Positions 24,961 to 38,749 are shown, counted from the first letter of the stretch. The stretch is 64,000 nt of DNA from Saxidomus purpurata (GCA_022818135.1 JAFMSR010000014.1:36239837-36303836); one strand, 5' to 3'. Notes: generated by a model from the sequence alone, not told the origin. Made by a program: numbers and translations.

Positions 24961-27475
24961 ACTAATAACTTGGTTTAAAGTCTCAAAGTAGCCTTTTTGT
25001 CCAACTTTAATTTTATTGCTTTACAAAGAACATATAATATAAATGGTACAATTAGTTAGTAACATACAACAAATACCTGAGAATAAAACTGTTATGTATT
25101 CATGAAGCAAATGGATTAGGTCACAAGTTTTAACATTAATGAAGAACCTTTCCTCAGATGAAATGGAAGTAACAAAAATGAATAGAATATTTTTCTATAA
25201 TTCTAAAAAATAAATGCAAAGCTAAATATTTCGTTTGACAATTTAATGTAACTGCAAATATGGACAGTGAAAATAAATATAACAGAATTTATATTTTATA
25301 TCAAATAATTATGTTATTTATAAATAGCGATAGTGATTTGCTCGCATGTCCATGCCTTTACCAAAACTAAAGTATAATATAGTGTATGCCAGTACTTTTA
25401 GAAAAGACAACAAACATATTAAAAATAAACTTTGTTCAACTCTAAGTTATAGACCGATGCCACAATAGGAGCATTCGAGATTGTGCTTTTCCCGACTTGG
25501 ATTTGTCTTTTAAACCGTGACATCAGAAACAGAGTAAAAATATGGTCTTATTTTACCCCGAGTTTTAAATTTTACATTTTACCACCAGAAAGATCCGGAA
25601 AAAATTAGATCATTTTTTATCAGTTTTCTTTTTATGTCAAAATTAAAAAGGCAAAACTAAGTTAGAAACAAGCACACTCACAATTTTTACATTGCGTGGC
25701 GACCAGATTGCACCTCGCTTCATTTTGAAAATGCGAACATTATAAAAAATATACATTCTTGTACAACACATATCTAAACAAAGCCAAGTGTTACAATATT
25801 TGCAGTGAAGCAATAAAACACAACTTCTCTTGCAATTTTAAAACAGTCATTAATAATAAAATGGTAAAATTAGCATCAAGACTACTTTAGAAAACAGTAG
25901 AAATCACTTCAACAATATAAACAACAGTGTAAAAGTGACATAGATGATACAGAATGAACAGTATAAATTAGAGTATAATTGCTAACATTTGCCATAACAA
26001 TAAATATTTAATCGTTTTAATGTCGAATTGAAATCAAACAATACAACAACATTATGACAAGCTATCACTTTAAATGCATTCCCTTTCGTATGGTTGCATT
26101 TCAAATGAAACGCCTGTCTGAGAGGAAATTGAATCATCAAGACCCAATGAATCGCTACATTGACCACCAAACCATATCAAATTCTTGCCCACCCAATTTT
26201 GAAAGCATTAGCCCTATTTCATTCCTTGAAACGTGATTGATATGAAAATGATTACTATACCAGTCTATCTCTATCATAAATTTAGTCGTGATTGTCACAC
26301 TATTCTAATCCACGACCTTAGGTCAATTTGTAAACCCTAGGGTTGGCAATCATATGTCATTTAGAAAGAGCTTTTCATAAACAGGCAGTATTAACTCCAT
26401 ATGAGATGGGGAAACTTTCCTTGCAATTATCCATTAAGCAGATCTAATATGCTGGAAAAGATTTGATAAATATTATACTTAAGCGGCAAACACCCGTACA
26501 GTTACTGTAAATGGCTCCCGTAAGCACCGTGTCGTCTTTCCACCGTCAGCTTAGACGCCCAACGGGGCTCCTTAATAGTGATAGCCCCATAATGTTACAA
26601 ATCCTTTCCATCATAAGTCTTACTATTCATCATTTCGTGTCACACAATTTATTTTTTTCAACGAGTACAGGGTATCTCCATAAAAATGAAAGACTATTAC
26701 CGGTCTTAAATTTTGTTTTCGTTCACAATTCAATTTAAATTTGACGGATTAGCGTTATATTGAACGACGCGGTGCATGTAGACAGTCTTTATTCATAACG
26801 CGTAAATGATTTTATTCAAAATAGTATTAATTTCAAAGCTAAATAGATGTCATTGCATGAAATGTTAAGCCATAAAAGACTTCGGTGATTTACTTTCAAT
26901 TGTGTACTGTAGGGGTCTCGAATGTAAAATATGTGTCTTGTAGCATCCCATTGACGAGTTATACCACAGGTGTTGAGCCAATCTTAAAAGAGATTATAGC
27001 AATCAGTGACTTAAATACATCTAAATTAATTTGTAAATGAGGGATTATCACATATTTGAATATCATTTTCAAATGGGACATAGATTGCTGTCATAATTCA
27101 TATTCAACGAAGAAATAATGACTAAGTAAATTCAGTGCATCGTCAAATGCCAAGGAATTTTTTACATATATTTTAAAAAAGAAAATCATCCTAGGCCGTC
27201 ACAATATATGACAGGGAAGAATTGAAGACCAACGTAATGTGAATTTGTCCCGCTCGGTGTATGGAATACATTAGGATGATATATACTCTTTCATCAGTTG
27301 TTCTTTTTTGCCCGCGACCTTGATGTTTAATGCCTTCTCTGCTGCTAAGTGATCAATTTAAAACAGCACTGTATCAATGTAAGTGTCTACCTGATAATAA
27401 CTGAACTTCACAACCTGTATGATTAAATAATTCTTTGTTTACATCATTTTATTTGTTGGTCTTATATAATTTAAG

Positions 27476-27655
27476 GTCAAAGTTTGGTTTCAAAACCGAA
27501 GAACGAAACACAAGCGAGTCAAATCTGACGACGAAGGCGATGAGGACGGTGGTATTGATGGAGAAAACGGTGAAGTATCAGTAGACGATGAAGACATCCC
27601 AACTTCATCTGGAATGGATCGAGAGATAGGAATTGATGACCATCATGACTATTGA
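27476..27655 (+). CDS. emx: EMX homeobox protein, exon 3 (recognition helix and acidic tail)
   Basis: Encodes residues 233-291 and the TGA stop. It opens with the recognition helix VKVWFQNRRTKHKR, supplying homeodomain positions 45-60 with W48, F49, Q50, N51 and R53 intact, so DNA binding should be normal. TKHKR rather than TKYKR or TKFKR is the form I recall for arthropod ems rather than vertebrate EMX. The 43-residue tail is strongly acidic (DDEGDEDGG, VDDEDIP) and ends in DDHHDY. An overlapping 94-codon minus-strand frame (27519-27803) is a shadow of this exon. The acceptor lacks a long pyrimidine tract but frame and homology fix it. Confidence 0.94.
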   Translation, partial: VKVWFQNRRTKHKRVKSDDEGDEDGGIDGENGEVSVDDEDIPTSSGMDREIGIDDHHDY

Positions 27656-28540
27656 TATAAACCTTCAAAGTGAATGTTGAAGAAGTAGTTATCGTTGATA
27701 TGATGAAGGATGAAGGGAGCTGCAGATAATTGCAATCACAACGAGAAGGATCGTCCAAATGTTGTTGTAATTGAATTCGAATATAGAGATCTAAGTGCGC
27801 CACAAGGGGCTAAACATGAAACTTGACTGTTATACAGTAAAACAATGTTCATAGTTATCCTATCGGGTGAACTACAGACAGAAGAACGGAACTAGAATAT
27901 GAAAAGTAACAAGAAAAACAATTTAATGAAGTTGGACTAGGACAGTCATAGTTAACTTGATGGTAGACATATTCTTTCACAGTGCATATGGTTATATCAT
28001 TTCAAAAGCTAGACTTGAAATGTAACGCCATTGTGGCCTGTGGCGTCATTTACCTAGTCAAAAAATGGCTGCTTACATATGTATATCCAAAAGAATTTGG
28101 TACGGCATACAGTCAAAAGTTTATAAGAGTTTTGTTCAGTCCAGTTTTCTCTAGTTTGGGTACCTTTTTAACTGGCCAAACCATACGTTTCGGAAATGTT
28201 CATGGTAAATAAGAATTCATTCTATTCTATAATGCTTAATTTTTCAGAAGGTAAAACAGACACAGATTCGGAATTCGTTAGATATTTAATTTTGTTCAAA
28301 TACAACACTTTCAAGAGAGTTAACCCCTTACCTTTATACCCCCTAGACCTGTTCGGCGTTAGATACCAATTCAGGGTATTTGCTTGTTCTCTTTATATCT
28401 GTTTTATATTAATCTCTAGATATATATAAAATAAAATTGGTAACTTCAATTTTGTACAATTACAAAAGTATATGTACTGTTACTATACATTATATATCTT
28501 GTCACGATTTTCAATGTTGATGTCATACACAAATAAAAAT
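27656..28540 (+). other. Probable emx 3' UTR with AATAAA signals
   Basis: Non-coding DNA after the stop. AATAAA occurs at 28430-28435 and 28532-28537, the first clear poly(A) signals downstream, which would give a 3' UTR of about 0.8-0.9 kb. Transcript ends cannot be confirmed from sequence. Open frames here are short and featureless. Confidence 0.4.
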
Positions 28541-28659
28541 GAAATATGTAAGACTTTGTTTTATGGATTTATGATATCAAGTATAGGGTCCTTCATCGCA
28601 AATAATTATGTAGAGCAAATGCAACAATATCAGGTAAACGAATTAGTACTAGTAATTAA

Positions 28660-28758
28660 TACACAGGTTAAGGTGTTGGCCGCTCATCCGGAGGTTGCGC
28701 GTTCGAGCCCCACTGGGGTCACGACCGTATCTCCTCATATGACATTAGTACACAAGTA
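28660..28758 (+). mobile_element. tRNA-derived SINE fragment
   Basis: GGTTAAGGTGTTGGCCGCTC has the look of a Pol III A-box region, and CGTTCGAGCCC at 28700-28710 is a B box. CACTGGGGTCACGACCGTAT matches the copy at 13038 closely. It is cut short after CATATGACATTAGTACA. The surrounding 114-codon open frame (28472-28816) is not a gene. Confidence 0.65.
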
Positions 28759-31700
28759 TATAAAGAAATATGTTCTTAACAGACGGATGCGGAAAGAAAG
28801 AAGTGGGTATTGGTAAGTTCCATTATTCAGCTAAATTTAATCTTATCATAGACGTGTTTTGCGCACAAGAATTGCAATAACTCAGATATTCGTCTTACGA
28901 CATAACTAAATATAATGTAGAGTTTAAACTCGACAAAAATTACTAAGTTCATCTTAAAGTTTGAAAGTTAGCTCAAAATGACCGCCCTGTGATATAGCTT
29001 ATTGTATTTGTAACACTACACTTCATCAGAACAAAGCTCTATGCTTAGGTTAGTCTCTAAAATAACGCTTCTTGTCGTCTGTATGAAACATATCTTTGAT
29101 TATGGGCCATGTTCTTCTATAAAAATGTGCTTCATTTGCCAACAGTTTGCTAGTTATTGTTAAGTACTCGGACCAGCACTGCATTCCTACGTGTTTGTCT
29201 TACACATATTTCTATTATTGCTAATAACATTTGGCACCATTAAACAATGGTTTAATTAGTTTTTGTTACAATATAATCTTTCAATCATTCATAAGGTGCA
29301 AGTGTTAATTTCAACGTGCTGTTTGGAGATAGACATATCACTTATGTATTCTGACAAGCTTTCCACAAAAATCATAACCTATGCAATAACCCTGACCCCT
29401 TAGACATATATCTTTTATTAGGTTGCACTGCAGACTGTTGACTGAAGATTTTTGGCAGATAAAATTGAAAATCACTCAATGACAAAGCAGATGTAGACCA
29501 ACTTAAGGACAATGTGTGTTAATTGATTTTGAAAATGAAATGAAGCAAACGGACCAGGGATCATTATGCATTTTAATTACTATGTTTAAGATAGGAGAGG
29601 TGTCCTAAGTTATGTTTATTATGTTTTTTTCAATTGTTAAGTAATAATTATTTCAGCTTATTGAATATAATTAACATGTCTTTTGAGTAATTATAGATAT
29701 TTAACTTTAACTGAAATATAATAAAAATTCTAAATTAGTTTTTAAAAGACACATTAGATAAGGCTTATTGACATGTAAAAGATAATTAAAAATTTCTCAG
29801 TGAGTGGGTATGTCAATCAAAACCATAGGATTTGCAGTATTAATTATGATCTTTACGAAAATGAATAATATGGGTGACAAGGAAGATCAAAAGGTGCATA
29901 GGTATAATTTGCAGGAAATCGTGGGAATAGAATACACCACAAATTGTGGCCGATTTTTTTTCTAATTAAAATAACGTTCGAGAACAGCCATTGTATAGCC
30001 TTTAGTCTAATCTAGTGTAACAACGCTCAAATGTGACATTGTTTCTAATGTGTTCAGATAAGCATGTTATGTCATATTATAGGTTTTATATTTGTAATTA
30101 TTTTTTGCTATCAATAGATCTCATGAACATAATTTCTAAATAACTATACACACCAGCAATTCTTGGACTGTACATAAATGCAGTGTTGGTTGTTATAAAC
30201 TTAATTGTGCTTCAGCGATCTGGTCTGGCTTGTTGACACTCGTTGACTACTAGCATCTATCAAAGTAGAACTAGTGGGAGCTGCAGCATTCCCTATTCCA
30301 CACACGAACAATTTAAATTAAACATACTACAATGTCCAAGTTTCTTTTTTATTTTTTCTTGTTCAGATATCTAGATTTCGGATGTTATGAACAATTATTA
30401 AACCAGGTCATTTAGTAAACTATGTCGTAAACTATCCCACTAATTTTATTAGAGTTAAACCATCCTTCCGTGGTCAGCTATGTTATTACAAAGATTGCAT
30501 CAATATCAACTTGTGTTCAAGCATTTTCTACAGATTTTATACTGTCTTCACAATTGTGTTTTGTGAGTTCAACAACTACAGTATCTTCTTAACACATTTC
30601 TTTCTTTCATTTCTTTTGGCTGGTTGTTCTTGGTTAGAATTCTCTTTGTGTTTTGAAGATTTCTATCTCCCTTGAAATTTTATTATTAGGGTCTAGGCAA
30701 AAAAGGCCAAGATGGTCAAGTACTGTGTGCCGATGACATAGGATGTGACGTATTTCACAATTTTAGCATAATGGAACCTTTACCAGTTCCTGTATATTGA
30801 CATACTGTTTTTTCTCCTAAAACTCTGTCTGGTTTTATTAGGGACCAGATAATAACGTTTCAGCCAGTATGATATGCTTCTGGGTTTGCGTCAAATGCTA
30901 CATTTGGTCATGTGCTCGCTTGACAAAATTTCTTCACCGATATTTATTATTTCTAAATGTGTCTTCTGATAATAGTTATGAGCTTTGTCAGATTCTTATA
31001 TATTGCAGAGTTCTTTACTCTTTATTTAGGAAACCTTGTCATGTAACTTAAAGCACATATTAATTCACAATCGAATTACAACTAAAACAGACGCTACAGA
31101 CAGACATTAAATGTTACGTACTCTTACTTTCATCGGGTATTGAATGGACAACAAGATCAGTTATATGTCATCTACAATTCACAGGTGCACTTGTTCGCAT
31201 GTGTACATATATTTATTTATTTAATTTATTTTATATGAACAAGCCAGACAATGTTGTAGTATCTACTAAATATATCGAATGCTACTTAGTAGAAATATGT
31301 ATTGGTATGTAGGCTCTTGCTTAACTTGACCTGTCAGAAAACAGAATATTCTGCAGTTAGTGGCTTGTACATACGATTGCTAAATCTCTCCTATTAGTCT
31401 GATTCGAAGCACCGGATATGTCATGTAAAATGATTGGCACATAGAGGCAAGAGTTTGTATTCTGAGAATAAGTGATGCATGTCTGAAATTTTACAAATAA
31501 GTTTGAGTGGACCTGACACGTGTGTGAGACTAAAAACGTAAAAGATATATGATGCCGCCGTGATTATTTTTTCAGTCCAAGAAACAAGTTTTGATACTAA
31601 AAAAATGCAAAGCTCTGAAAGGCTCGCTTCTCTATAATCCAAAGGCACAATAAATTGTTGAACTGCACCACAAAACTAACTCATAGATATAATATTTGGG

Positions 31701-34700
31701 TCATTGTCTATCAGCCGTTTTATCTCCAGTCTGGTCATGTGCACATTTAATTTAGATTTTGCGGCCTGGATTTGGTACCACAGTTAATATACCGACTAGT
31801 GCTTAGTCCTCTGAGAAGTTTTCTATCATAGTCATTCTGTTATCTATAACATCAACATAAACTAGATGTAGGTAGAGTCAAGGCACTTGCCACGGGCCCG
31901 ACTATAAATAAGTTTATCCATTCATTCTAGATCTTGATTACACACGTTTACCTTCTGAATATTGTCTTTGAAGTCTGTCAAACACTTTGCAAAGTTTCAT
32001 GTATGAGCATTAGCGGTGAAGTGTTTCCCTTCCGAAGTAGCATATTCCATATATACATACTTATTAGATGCTCTTTTGGACAAGGAATAGCTGCTCTGAT
32101 ATTAACAAGTGTATTTTACCAGCAAGTAGGTATGCAAATCAACTGGGTTAGCTCCATATCAGCTTTCGGCTCAGTAATTCCCTGTCAAGGAATATTCCCA
32201 TCTGTGCAGTTTTGTTGTGTGTGAATAACTGGAGATGCCATCATAAGGAGGCTGAAGACTATGTTTGATTATAACTTAAACTGCTAATGCTCGTTCTGAC
32301 AAAGAAAATTTGTCCATGGGGGTAATGTATCTATCATTTTCGTTCTGCTCCTACATGGTACAGAACATCAGCTAACACTGCATAAAATGCTCCTTTAGAT
32401 TTTAGTCACTTTAGTTTGCTATCTATTAACGTATTAACGAAACACTTCAGCGATCTTGTGACTACAACTTTGAACCTTTTGGCAACAGTAGGGTTTTCAG
32501 TCTTCACCTTTCTATGGCATCAACATCATGAATTAATGAGCATAAATATACACCTACTTGTGTGTGACAACTCTGGTGGCTTGTTCAATATTTATTTTTA
32601 CTATTTTATTTTTAAAGAAGAATGCTACTGTACTTCAGAACTTTCAGTTTTTAAGTAGACGCATTTTAGATATTAATGTCTGATTTAGGTTTTATTTACA
32701 ATTACTAAATTTAAAATTTTTGAAACAATTGGTTTTTAAATTTTTGAAACATTTAACCTACTGAAGTTTGTCAACAACTCAACAGGATTCAATTTAAATA
32801 AAATAAATGTATTTTTAACATCGGTCATTTCCGACTCATTTCCGGTTTTTAATGATTTTAATCAACGCTTTTAACGCCACTGATGCACCAACTAACTGAT
32901 TATTGAAGGTAAACATTTCATAAACATTAAAACAAACATTTAAATATCCGATTTATTGACACATCAGTAAATATCAAATCAATGATTCAGTAACATTAGG
33001 TTCCAAACAATGGCAATAATTACTGCGTGTGCTTATGTGGGCATTTCTAATGTTTCAGACAGTGTGAATACTTCATGAGTTCCACGCGGGCTACTAACAG
33101 GATCAGTCGTATGTTAAATTGTCCCATGCTCACGTACTTTCGTTTCTGTGACACTGTTACAGGTCCGCAAGATAGCCTCAATTTTAAATATTACCCCAAT
33201 ATGTCGACAATACAAGTAATATAAACGTATTGTCATCACATGGGTAAATCCTTGAATTCACAGAAATTAAAACCTCTACCAAACAATGACATAAAGCAGC
33301 ATTGTAAACGCCTTTGAATTTTGTGCAATTTCAAAGTATTTTATGTAGAAATTCGTTTTTTTGTAAATTCTCTTTTATGTGATGTTTGAGATCTAAATAC
33401 GTTTGTGGGGAAGAAATTTTTTCTCTTCTAAATCTTCACCTCAACTGTGAATGAGTAGCTTTAAACCTGGCAAAGTTGCAGAGTGATAGATCTAAGTACT
33501 TAAGAGATCTTTGTTTGACGACACTACTTCTACTTTGACGAAATTAATCCGTCAGAATCTAAGCTCAGTTGTTGATGTATTCACGGTTCACATAACTGAC
33601 ATCTGTTACCTATCTATAAAACTTCCTTCACGACTAATGTTATATAAATTATAGTATTTTTGTAAGCTTTATGGCCATAAAAGCTGGAGAAAATCTTGTA
33701 ATACAACAGTCAATATCAAGGTTGTAATTTATGAAAATTATCATTGATTTTATATAATAAATTAATAGTGTAGCCATGTTTTGCTTTTATATAAACAGTG
33801 TTTTTCTCGCCGGCGGCACGTGTCCACGTGTCCTCGTCATGGGAAATAACTTCTACATCTCTTATTTCACGTTGTTATATTTACACAATTATGTTCTGGC
33901 TCATTTATTAGTGTGCTGCCAAATAGCAATTAAATATAACGCAGTAAGACTTAAGACAATGCTGTTAAATGGCAAACTGCGTTCCATGTGATAACACGTG
34001 TATATATTATTTAGATATGACAAAAATGTCTAGAAGTGGTGAAAAGGTACCCAATAAATGTTAGATGCACCAGGGGGCAGATTTATTCGTACTGTTTTCA
34101 TGTATACGCGTCATTGGATTAATGTGTTTTGCATCACAGTTTGGCATTGCGTCATAAAAACCGTATTACACGGAACACTTGAAGCTGACCAACAGAATTA
34201 CGTAGAAGTTTACACGTGGTAGAAGTTTACACGTGAACGGCTACACCAATATCAATCTGAGGCTGACTACTTTATAAAAATGAAAAATACTTATACCATA
34301 TAAACATATAATTTTTATCAGTGTACTTTAATTTTAATCAAAGCACTTGAGATTACTAAAACATGATAAAGTAAAACGTAATATATAATTTCGAAGTTGC
34401 TACATGCAATAGATGTATAGCCAGAATTGTTGCCTATAAGTCAACTTTGCTTGGTTTCATACTAAACTACAGTGCGGATGTATCGAAGAAGAGGTGTATA
34501 CCTTTTAGGGATAAAGTTGATGGAGGAAGGGGAATAGAGGATTGCTGGGATCCACTCCCCAACCCCGCATAAAAATCCCGAAAGAAACAGAAAAGCAACA
34601 CTTATGTAAGAGATATACACGACGGGCTCAAAACGTGTTGCTCAATTTGACTATAGTATAATAGCAATAAGTCTTTTGGTGTCCCGTTTCAAACCGAAGG

Positions 34701-35900
34701 TTTCAAATACAGTTTTATACTTGTCTTTAGTTTTATACAGTTCTATAAAGATTTATTCCATCGTAGCTAATCGTAGCTATATAAATATATGTACATGAAT
34801 TGCTTGATATACAAACATTCTCTTATTTAGCAAACCTCCTGCCGATAATTTCTTTAAGACATTTTATGCCGTTTGTTGCCGTGAAAGACCTAACCATCTG
34901 TTTCCATGCTGTACTTTTGGCTTTATTCTTGCTGAATTGATCATTCCGTCAAGGCAAATCAAAACCGAAAACAACAGCCAAGTAAAAACATGTTCCGAAC
35001 AAATGACGTTAATTAGTAAGGCGATTTGCGCTAATTCGATGCTGTTGAGTTAATGCGATGTAAAAGTGGATGAAACAGCTTGGCCAGGATTTGTGCAATT
35101 TGTCATTTATTTCTTAAATAAGCTTACCTTTTCCAGCAGAAAGTTTCTATGCGACATTCTTCCTCAACATAAAAGCATGAACGAATGTCAATATAACGTT
35201 TTTATACAAAAGTATCACACTCGCGTAATAATATCAATGGGCGAGTGCTTTGAAACATGTCTGTAAAAAGGAGTTGATAATTACCGTTTCCAGTTTAATG
35301 CTTTGGTATAAGTGCTACACAAGGATTCATAGAATTCATCTATAGAATGACATGGAAACATTTTTGTCTCCTATAATATGAGCACAGATCAAAGATCTAT
35401 GAAATCGTCACCTGATTCCGGTTCTTTTTACTATTTCATTCTGTGTAAAATATTGACATTCTGCGCACCCATTAATTTGAAGAATATTAGATTAAAGGTT
35501 GACTTCCCTAATGCACATGAAGACACGGTACACACAATGCTTTAAACAACCCTTTCTGATATTTGTACATTTTAGAATATTTCTGGTACCACGCACGCTT
35601 AACGCAGAGAGACTGGAAGAGCCCATACCCTTATGGAGAAAAAGTAATTGGTTTTAGATATTCAAGATGGCCTCTGACAAAAGCTAGAATTGTCTCGCCA
35701 AAATCTTCAAACGTTTTTATCTTTTTTATTGAATGTAGAAATTATGTAAACCTTTATATTTTTGTAAGGTCTTTTCAAAGTTTAAAAAGATAAAACAAAC
35801 CAAAATGATCATTTTCATTTTAACAAAAAGAAATAGGAAAATAAATTGTCATTCCTGTTATCAAGCTTGCATATAAAGGAAGCCGCCAATATCAAAAAGT
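28759..35900. other. Intergenic DNA, no gene recognised
   Basis: About 7 kb of AT-rich sequence with short frames only. 30200-32700 is somewhat less AT-rich and has several 60-96 codon frames on both strands, none with a recognisable domain; an old decayed element is possible but unsupported. Small items seen: two CACGTG sites 8 bp apart at 33817 and 33825, and a short direct duplication of GTAGAAGTTTACACGTG near 34201 and 34219. Confidence 0.4.
33817..33830. promoter_or_regulatory. Paired CACGTG E-boxes
   Basis: Two perfect CACGTG sites start 8 bp apart in a short GC-richer patch (CGCCGGCGG just upstream). Such pairs can bind bHLH dimers. Isolated in intergenic DNA, so function is unproven. 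Confidence 0.25.
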
Positions 35901-35906
35901 TGTGTT

Positions 35907-36075
35907 GCATTTTATACATCATTCCCTGCTTGAGGGAACCGTGTCACAGATTGCTGATATCTGTTTTCAAATTTATTTTATGCCCTGGCATGTGCTATGA
36001 TAGAAAGTTATATTCCATAACCATATAATTATGGCAATAAAAATTGTAACAAGCAGGGAACAATGTATAAAATGC
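35907..36075. repeat. 25-bp inverted repeat enclosing 119 bp
   Basis: 35907-35931 and 36051-36075 are inverted copies with two mismatches over 25 bp (GCATTTTATACATC on the left, GATGTATAAAATGC-like on the right, with AAGCAGGGAA shared). Homology stops sharply at both sides, as at the ends of a small fold-back or MITE-like element. No clear target duplication was found. Confidence 0.6.
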
Positions 36076-38480
36076 ACTGACATTTTTAGGTGTAGGGGAT
36101 AAACCCTGTCTGTAAGCCTTTTTTAAATATTGAAGACAGGTAAAAAAAAATATATTTAGAAACCTATGTTTCTTTGACAATTGTGAACCCTGTCATTTGT
36201 TTTGTTTTATTTCTTTAGGGTTTGAAAAGACCTTTCCAAAAATGTATAGGTCTACATACTTTCTAAACACAAGAAAAAAGATTAAGATGTAGAATTTGGC
36301 GAATAAAACTCTAGCTTTCGTCAGTGTCAAATATTTCTCCCCAGATGTTATGCGTTTACTATTTGCTAATTTAACATTTAATTTCTGTAATATCTAGAGT
36401 AGATAGATGTGAGTTGCCTAACCTTGTTCGGAAACATTCGGACATGTAGTAGTCCATCGCTTCAGTATGTTTGCGACAAGTCAGATTAAGTAAAACAAAA
36501 ACAAAATCATTCTGAATAAATGTTTTTTTATTTCTTGATATAGATAGTATCTTTTTAAAAGCATTAGTAGGCCCATATTGTAATATCAAATCCGATTTCT
36601 GTGATCTCGCCGAACTATATTATATGGCGTATGAATAGGGTCATTGAAGTCATAGGGCGAATTCCAAAAACTGCGTTGCGACAAAAGAGAGTGATTTTCG
36701 GTAAAATTTACCTTCATAAAACTATGCTTACTGGGAATAATACTGACATTTCAAGACATGATACTAATCACATCAATTTGACATTCACTGTACCCCGCTT
36801 TCAATTAACCAGTCGTAAGTTGTAGCGAAACCGCACGCACGCACTATGTACGATTTCCATTCAGTATGAATTCGAACGAAATGGACATCACAAGACCGGA
36901 CTGACAACAAGTGTGTTCCTTTCAAAATCTGCCGAAATGTAATAGAGATGGGGAAAAGAGGTCAAACATGAAGCAAAAAGGTCAAATCTTTGTATGTACT
37001 AATGTCTTCTCTATTAAGATTTCTTCTGCAAGCATTCACAACGGGACCACTCACAAATAGCGATATACCCTGCATCAGATAAAGACATTTTCTGTTTACA
37101 GAAAGCGACATTCTGATAATTAAATGTCGATAGGTTAAGCATTAAGATATTGTCTTAATTTTACACTTGAACCATCTCGAAATATAGCTAATATAAAACG
37201 TGAGTGTGCTTTTTCGGATCCAATTAACCAGACAATTTCTACAAATGGAAATGAATGACCGACTATTTCTCGCCCGATGTGATTCAACAATGGCGTAGAA
37301 AAAAAGCGCGGATTCAAATGACATGAAATGAACCTCGTGAATTTATAGTCAGACGGGAAATTGACATCTTATTCTAACGTTGGGTAGAATTTTCTGTAAC
37401 GGCGTTTCGCAACATTTGCGATCATTTGACAGAGGGCAAATTGATATTGTACAATTAAGTTTTATGACATGAGAGATCATGTTGATATAAAATGAAAATA
37501 ACAATATATCATAAGGAAACAAAGTGGTAGTTAAGCAATTAAAAGTTATCAAAGTCGTATGTCTTTCTATTATCGACACATTTTGCCATGATGGCTGCTA
37601 TTGTAGTACTGGTTATGCTAATGTGCGATGAGATTCTGGTTCTATTTCGTTGCGCATGACTACACTGTATTACATGCCGGAAGTTCGGAAGAAAATTTAG
37701 GGCGTATAAATACTCAATAGGAAGTGTCATGTGCGTGTTCGTTTTGAAGATAGAGACGCTCGCGTGCGACCTTTGCCTGGAACTATTGCGATTTAAGTGT
37801 TGGTAGATGGTTCAGCGCTACTTTGTCAATTTGGAAAGGTGTTTATTTAATTTGTTGGGAATAAAATAACAATATACAAGAGTTTGAATCAAAGGTTTTG
37901 ACATTAAGAACAACAAATGCATGTGCATCACGTCATGCTGATAGGGCCGGGCTTTCATTGTTTCTAATTTTACTGATATTGCTTGTTTTGTTTGATCACA
38001 TTAAACATATATATAACAATTAATGTCCAATCAAATGACAATGATCAGTTAGAATGGTCTTTTGAAATCTGTGTATTTTCAAATAATTGATCTAGGCATC
38101 AGCAATTGCCTCTATTACATAGGTAATTCTCTTTTAAACAGACGGTCAATATGAAGGATTGCGTGCCTGCTCTTATAGCACTCGTGGCCATAAATCTAAA
38201 CAAAGACATGGATAAACAGGTTTCTGAGTAGAGCTGATATCAAACAGTTGTTTAGGACTGACTTTAAGGGCATTTGCATTGCTGCATGTGTGTTAATGTA
38301 CAAATTCAATCTACATTTAATTTAATATTAAAACGCTCACTCCTTAAAGAATTTACTACAAACAATGTGTTATTATAAACATTTAAATAGTCAAACCGCG
38401 GCTTCCATTAAATGTAATGTGCATTTATATGTTTAAACTACGGCTTCCTTTCAAGATAGGGTCATAATACTGTTTTGTCA
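36076..38480. other. Intergenic DNA, no gene recognised
   Basis: 36600-37780 is more balanced in base composition than its neighbours and carries overlapping short frames on the minus strand, none with a familiar motif. It could be regulatory DNA for either homeobox gene, but nothing in the sequence proves this. Confidence 0.35.
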
Positions 38481-38588
38481 TTTTGATATATGAGACTGTA
38501 TATACGGGTTTTTATGGTCCTAGAAATTTTTAATGGCGAACGTGCTAGCCGTTAAAAACCGTATATACAGTCGCAAATGTCAAAATCA
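38481..38588. repeat. Fold-back element with ~34-bp arms
   Basis: The left arm (38481-38514) contains GACTGTATATACGG and the right arm (about 38552-38585) contains CCGTATATACAGTC, with flanking TTTTGA and TCAAAA also paired. A few mismatches lie in the arms. GTCGCAAATGT at the right end recurs near 38689, so further decayed copies may follow. Confidence 0.65.
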
Positions 38589-38749
38589 CTAAACGGTCAA
38601 CCCTATTCTAACGCAAAATGCTCTCATATGCGATCATTACTGATCATTCGATTTTTGCGACTATATCTTTTTTATACGTTTTGTAAACGTCGCAAATGTA
38701 AATGACGTAGCCAATCAGAAACGACGTTACATCTGTAGTGCGTTAGAAT

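Larger units (their letters stand above)
19411..27475 (+). other. emx intron 2 (8.1 kb)
   Basis: Donor GTAAAC at 19411 and acceptor ATAATTTAAG ending at 27475. It contains the 39-bp minisatellite (19840-20488) and a ~126-bp tandem repeat (24440-24960). The stretch 20880-22800 is more complex and rich in TAAT/AATT cores, and 26270-26740 is similar. Both are candidate enhancers by appearance only. The remainder is AT-rich with no gene seen. Confidence 0.85.
8957..27655 (+). other. emx: emx gene span (empty spiracles/EMX homeobox), three coding exons
   Basis: Joining 8957-9479, 19238-19410 and 27476-27655 gives one continuous frame of 876 nt, 291 residues plus stop. Phases agree: exon 1 ends after one base of a Gly codon that exon 2 completes, and exon 2 ends on a codon boundary. 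All junctions are GT-AG. Order of parts: eh1-like motif (residues 18-26), proline/alanine/glycine-rich linker, YPPWMV (157-162), homeodomain (189-248), acidic tail (249-291). Introns are 9758 and 8065 bp. EMX proteins are nuclear transcription factors that pattern head and anterior nervous system in animals. The role here is inferred from the family. A transcript or protein alignment would settle the exon ends. Confidence 0.93.

Noticed and set aside
27519..27803. 94-codon minus-strand frame over emx exon 3
   Set aside because: Antisense shadow of the acidic tail; the sense strand encodes the homeodomain helix in phase with the upstream exons.
30200..32700. A decayed retroelement or host gene on the minus strand
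   Set aside because: Some open stretches look mildly coding, but no recognisable domain, motif or consistent frame was found.
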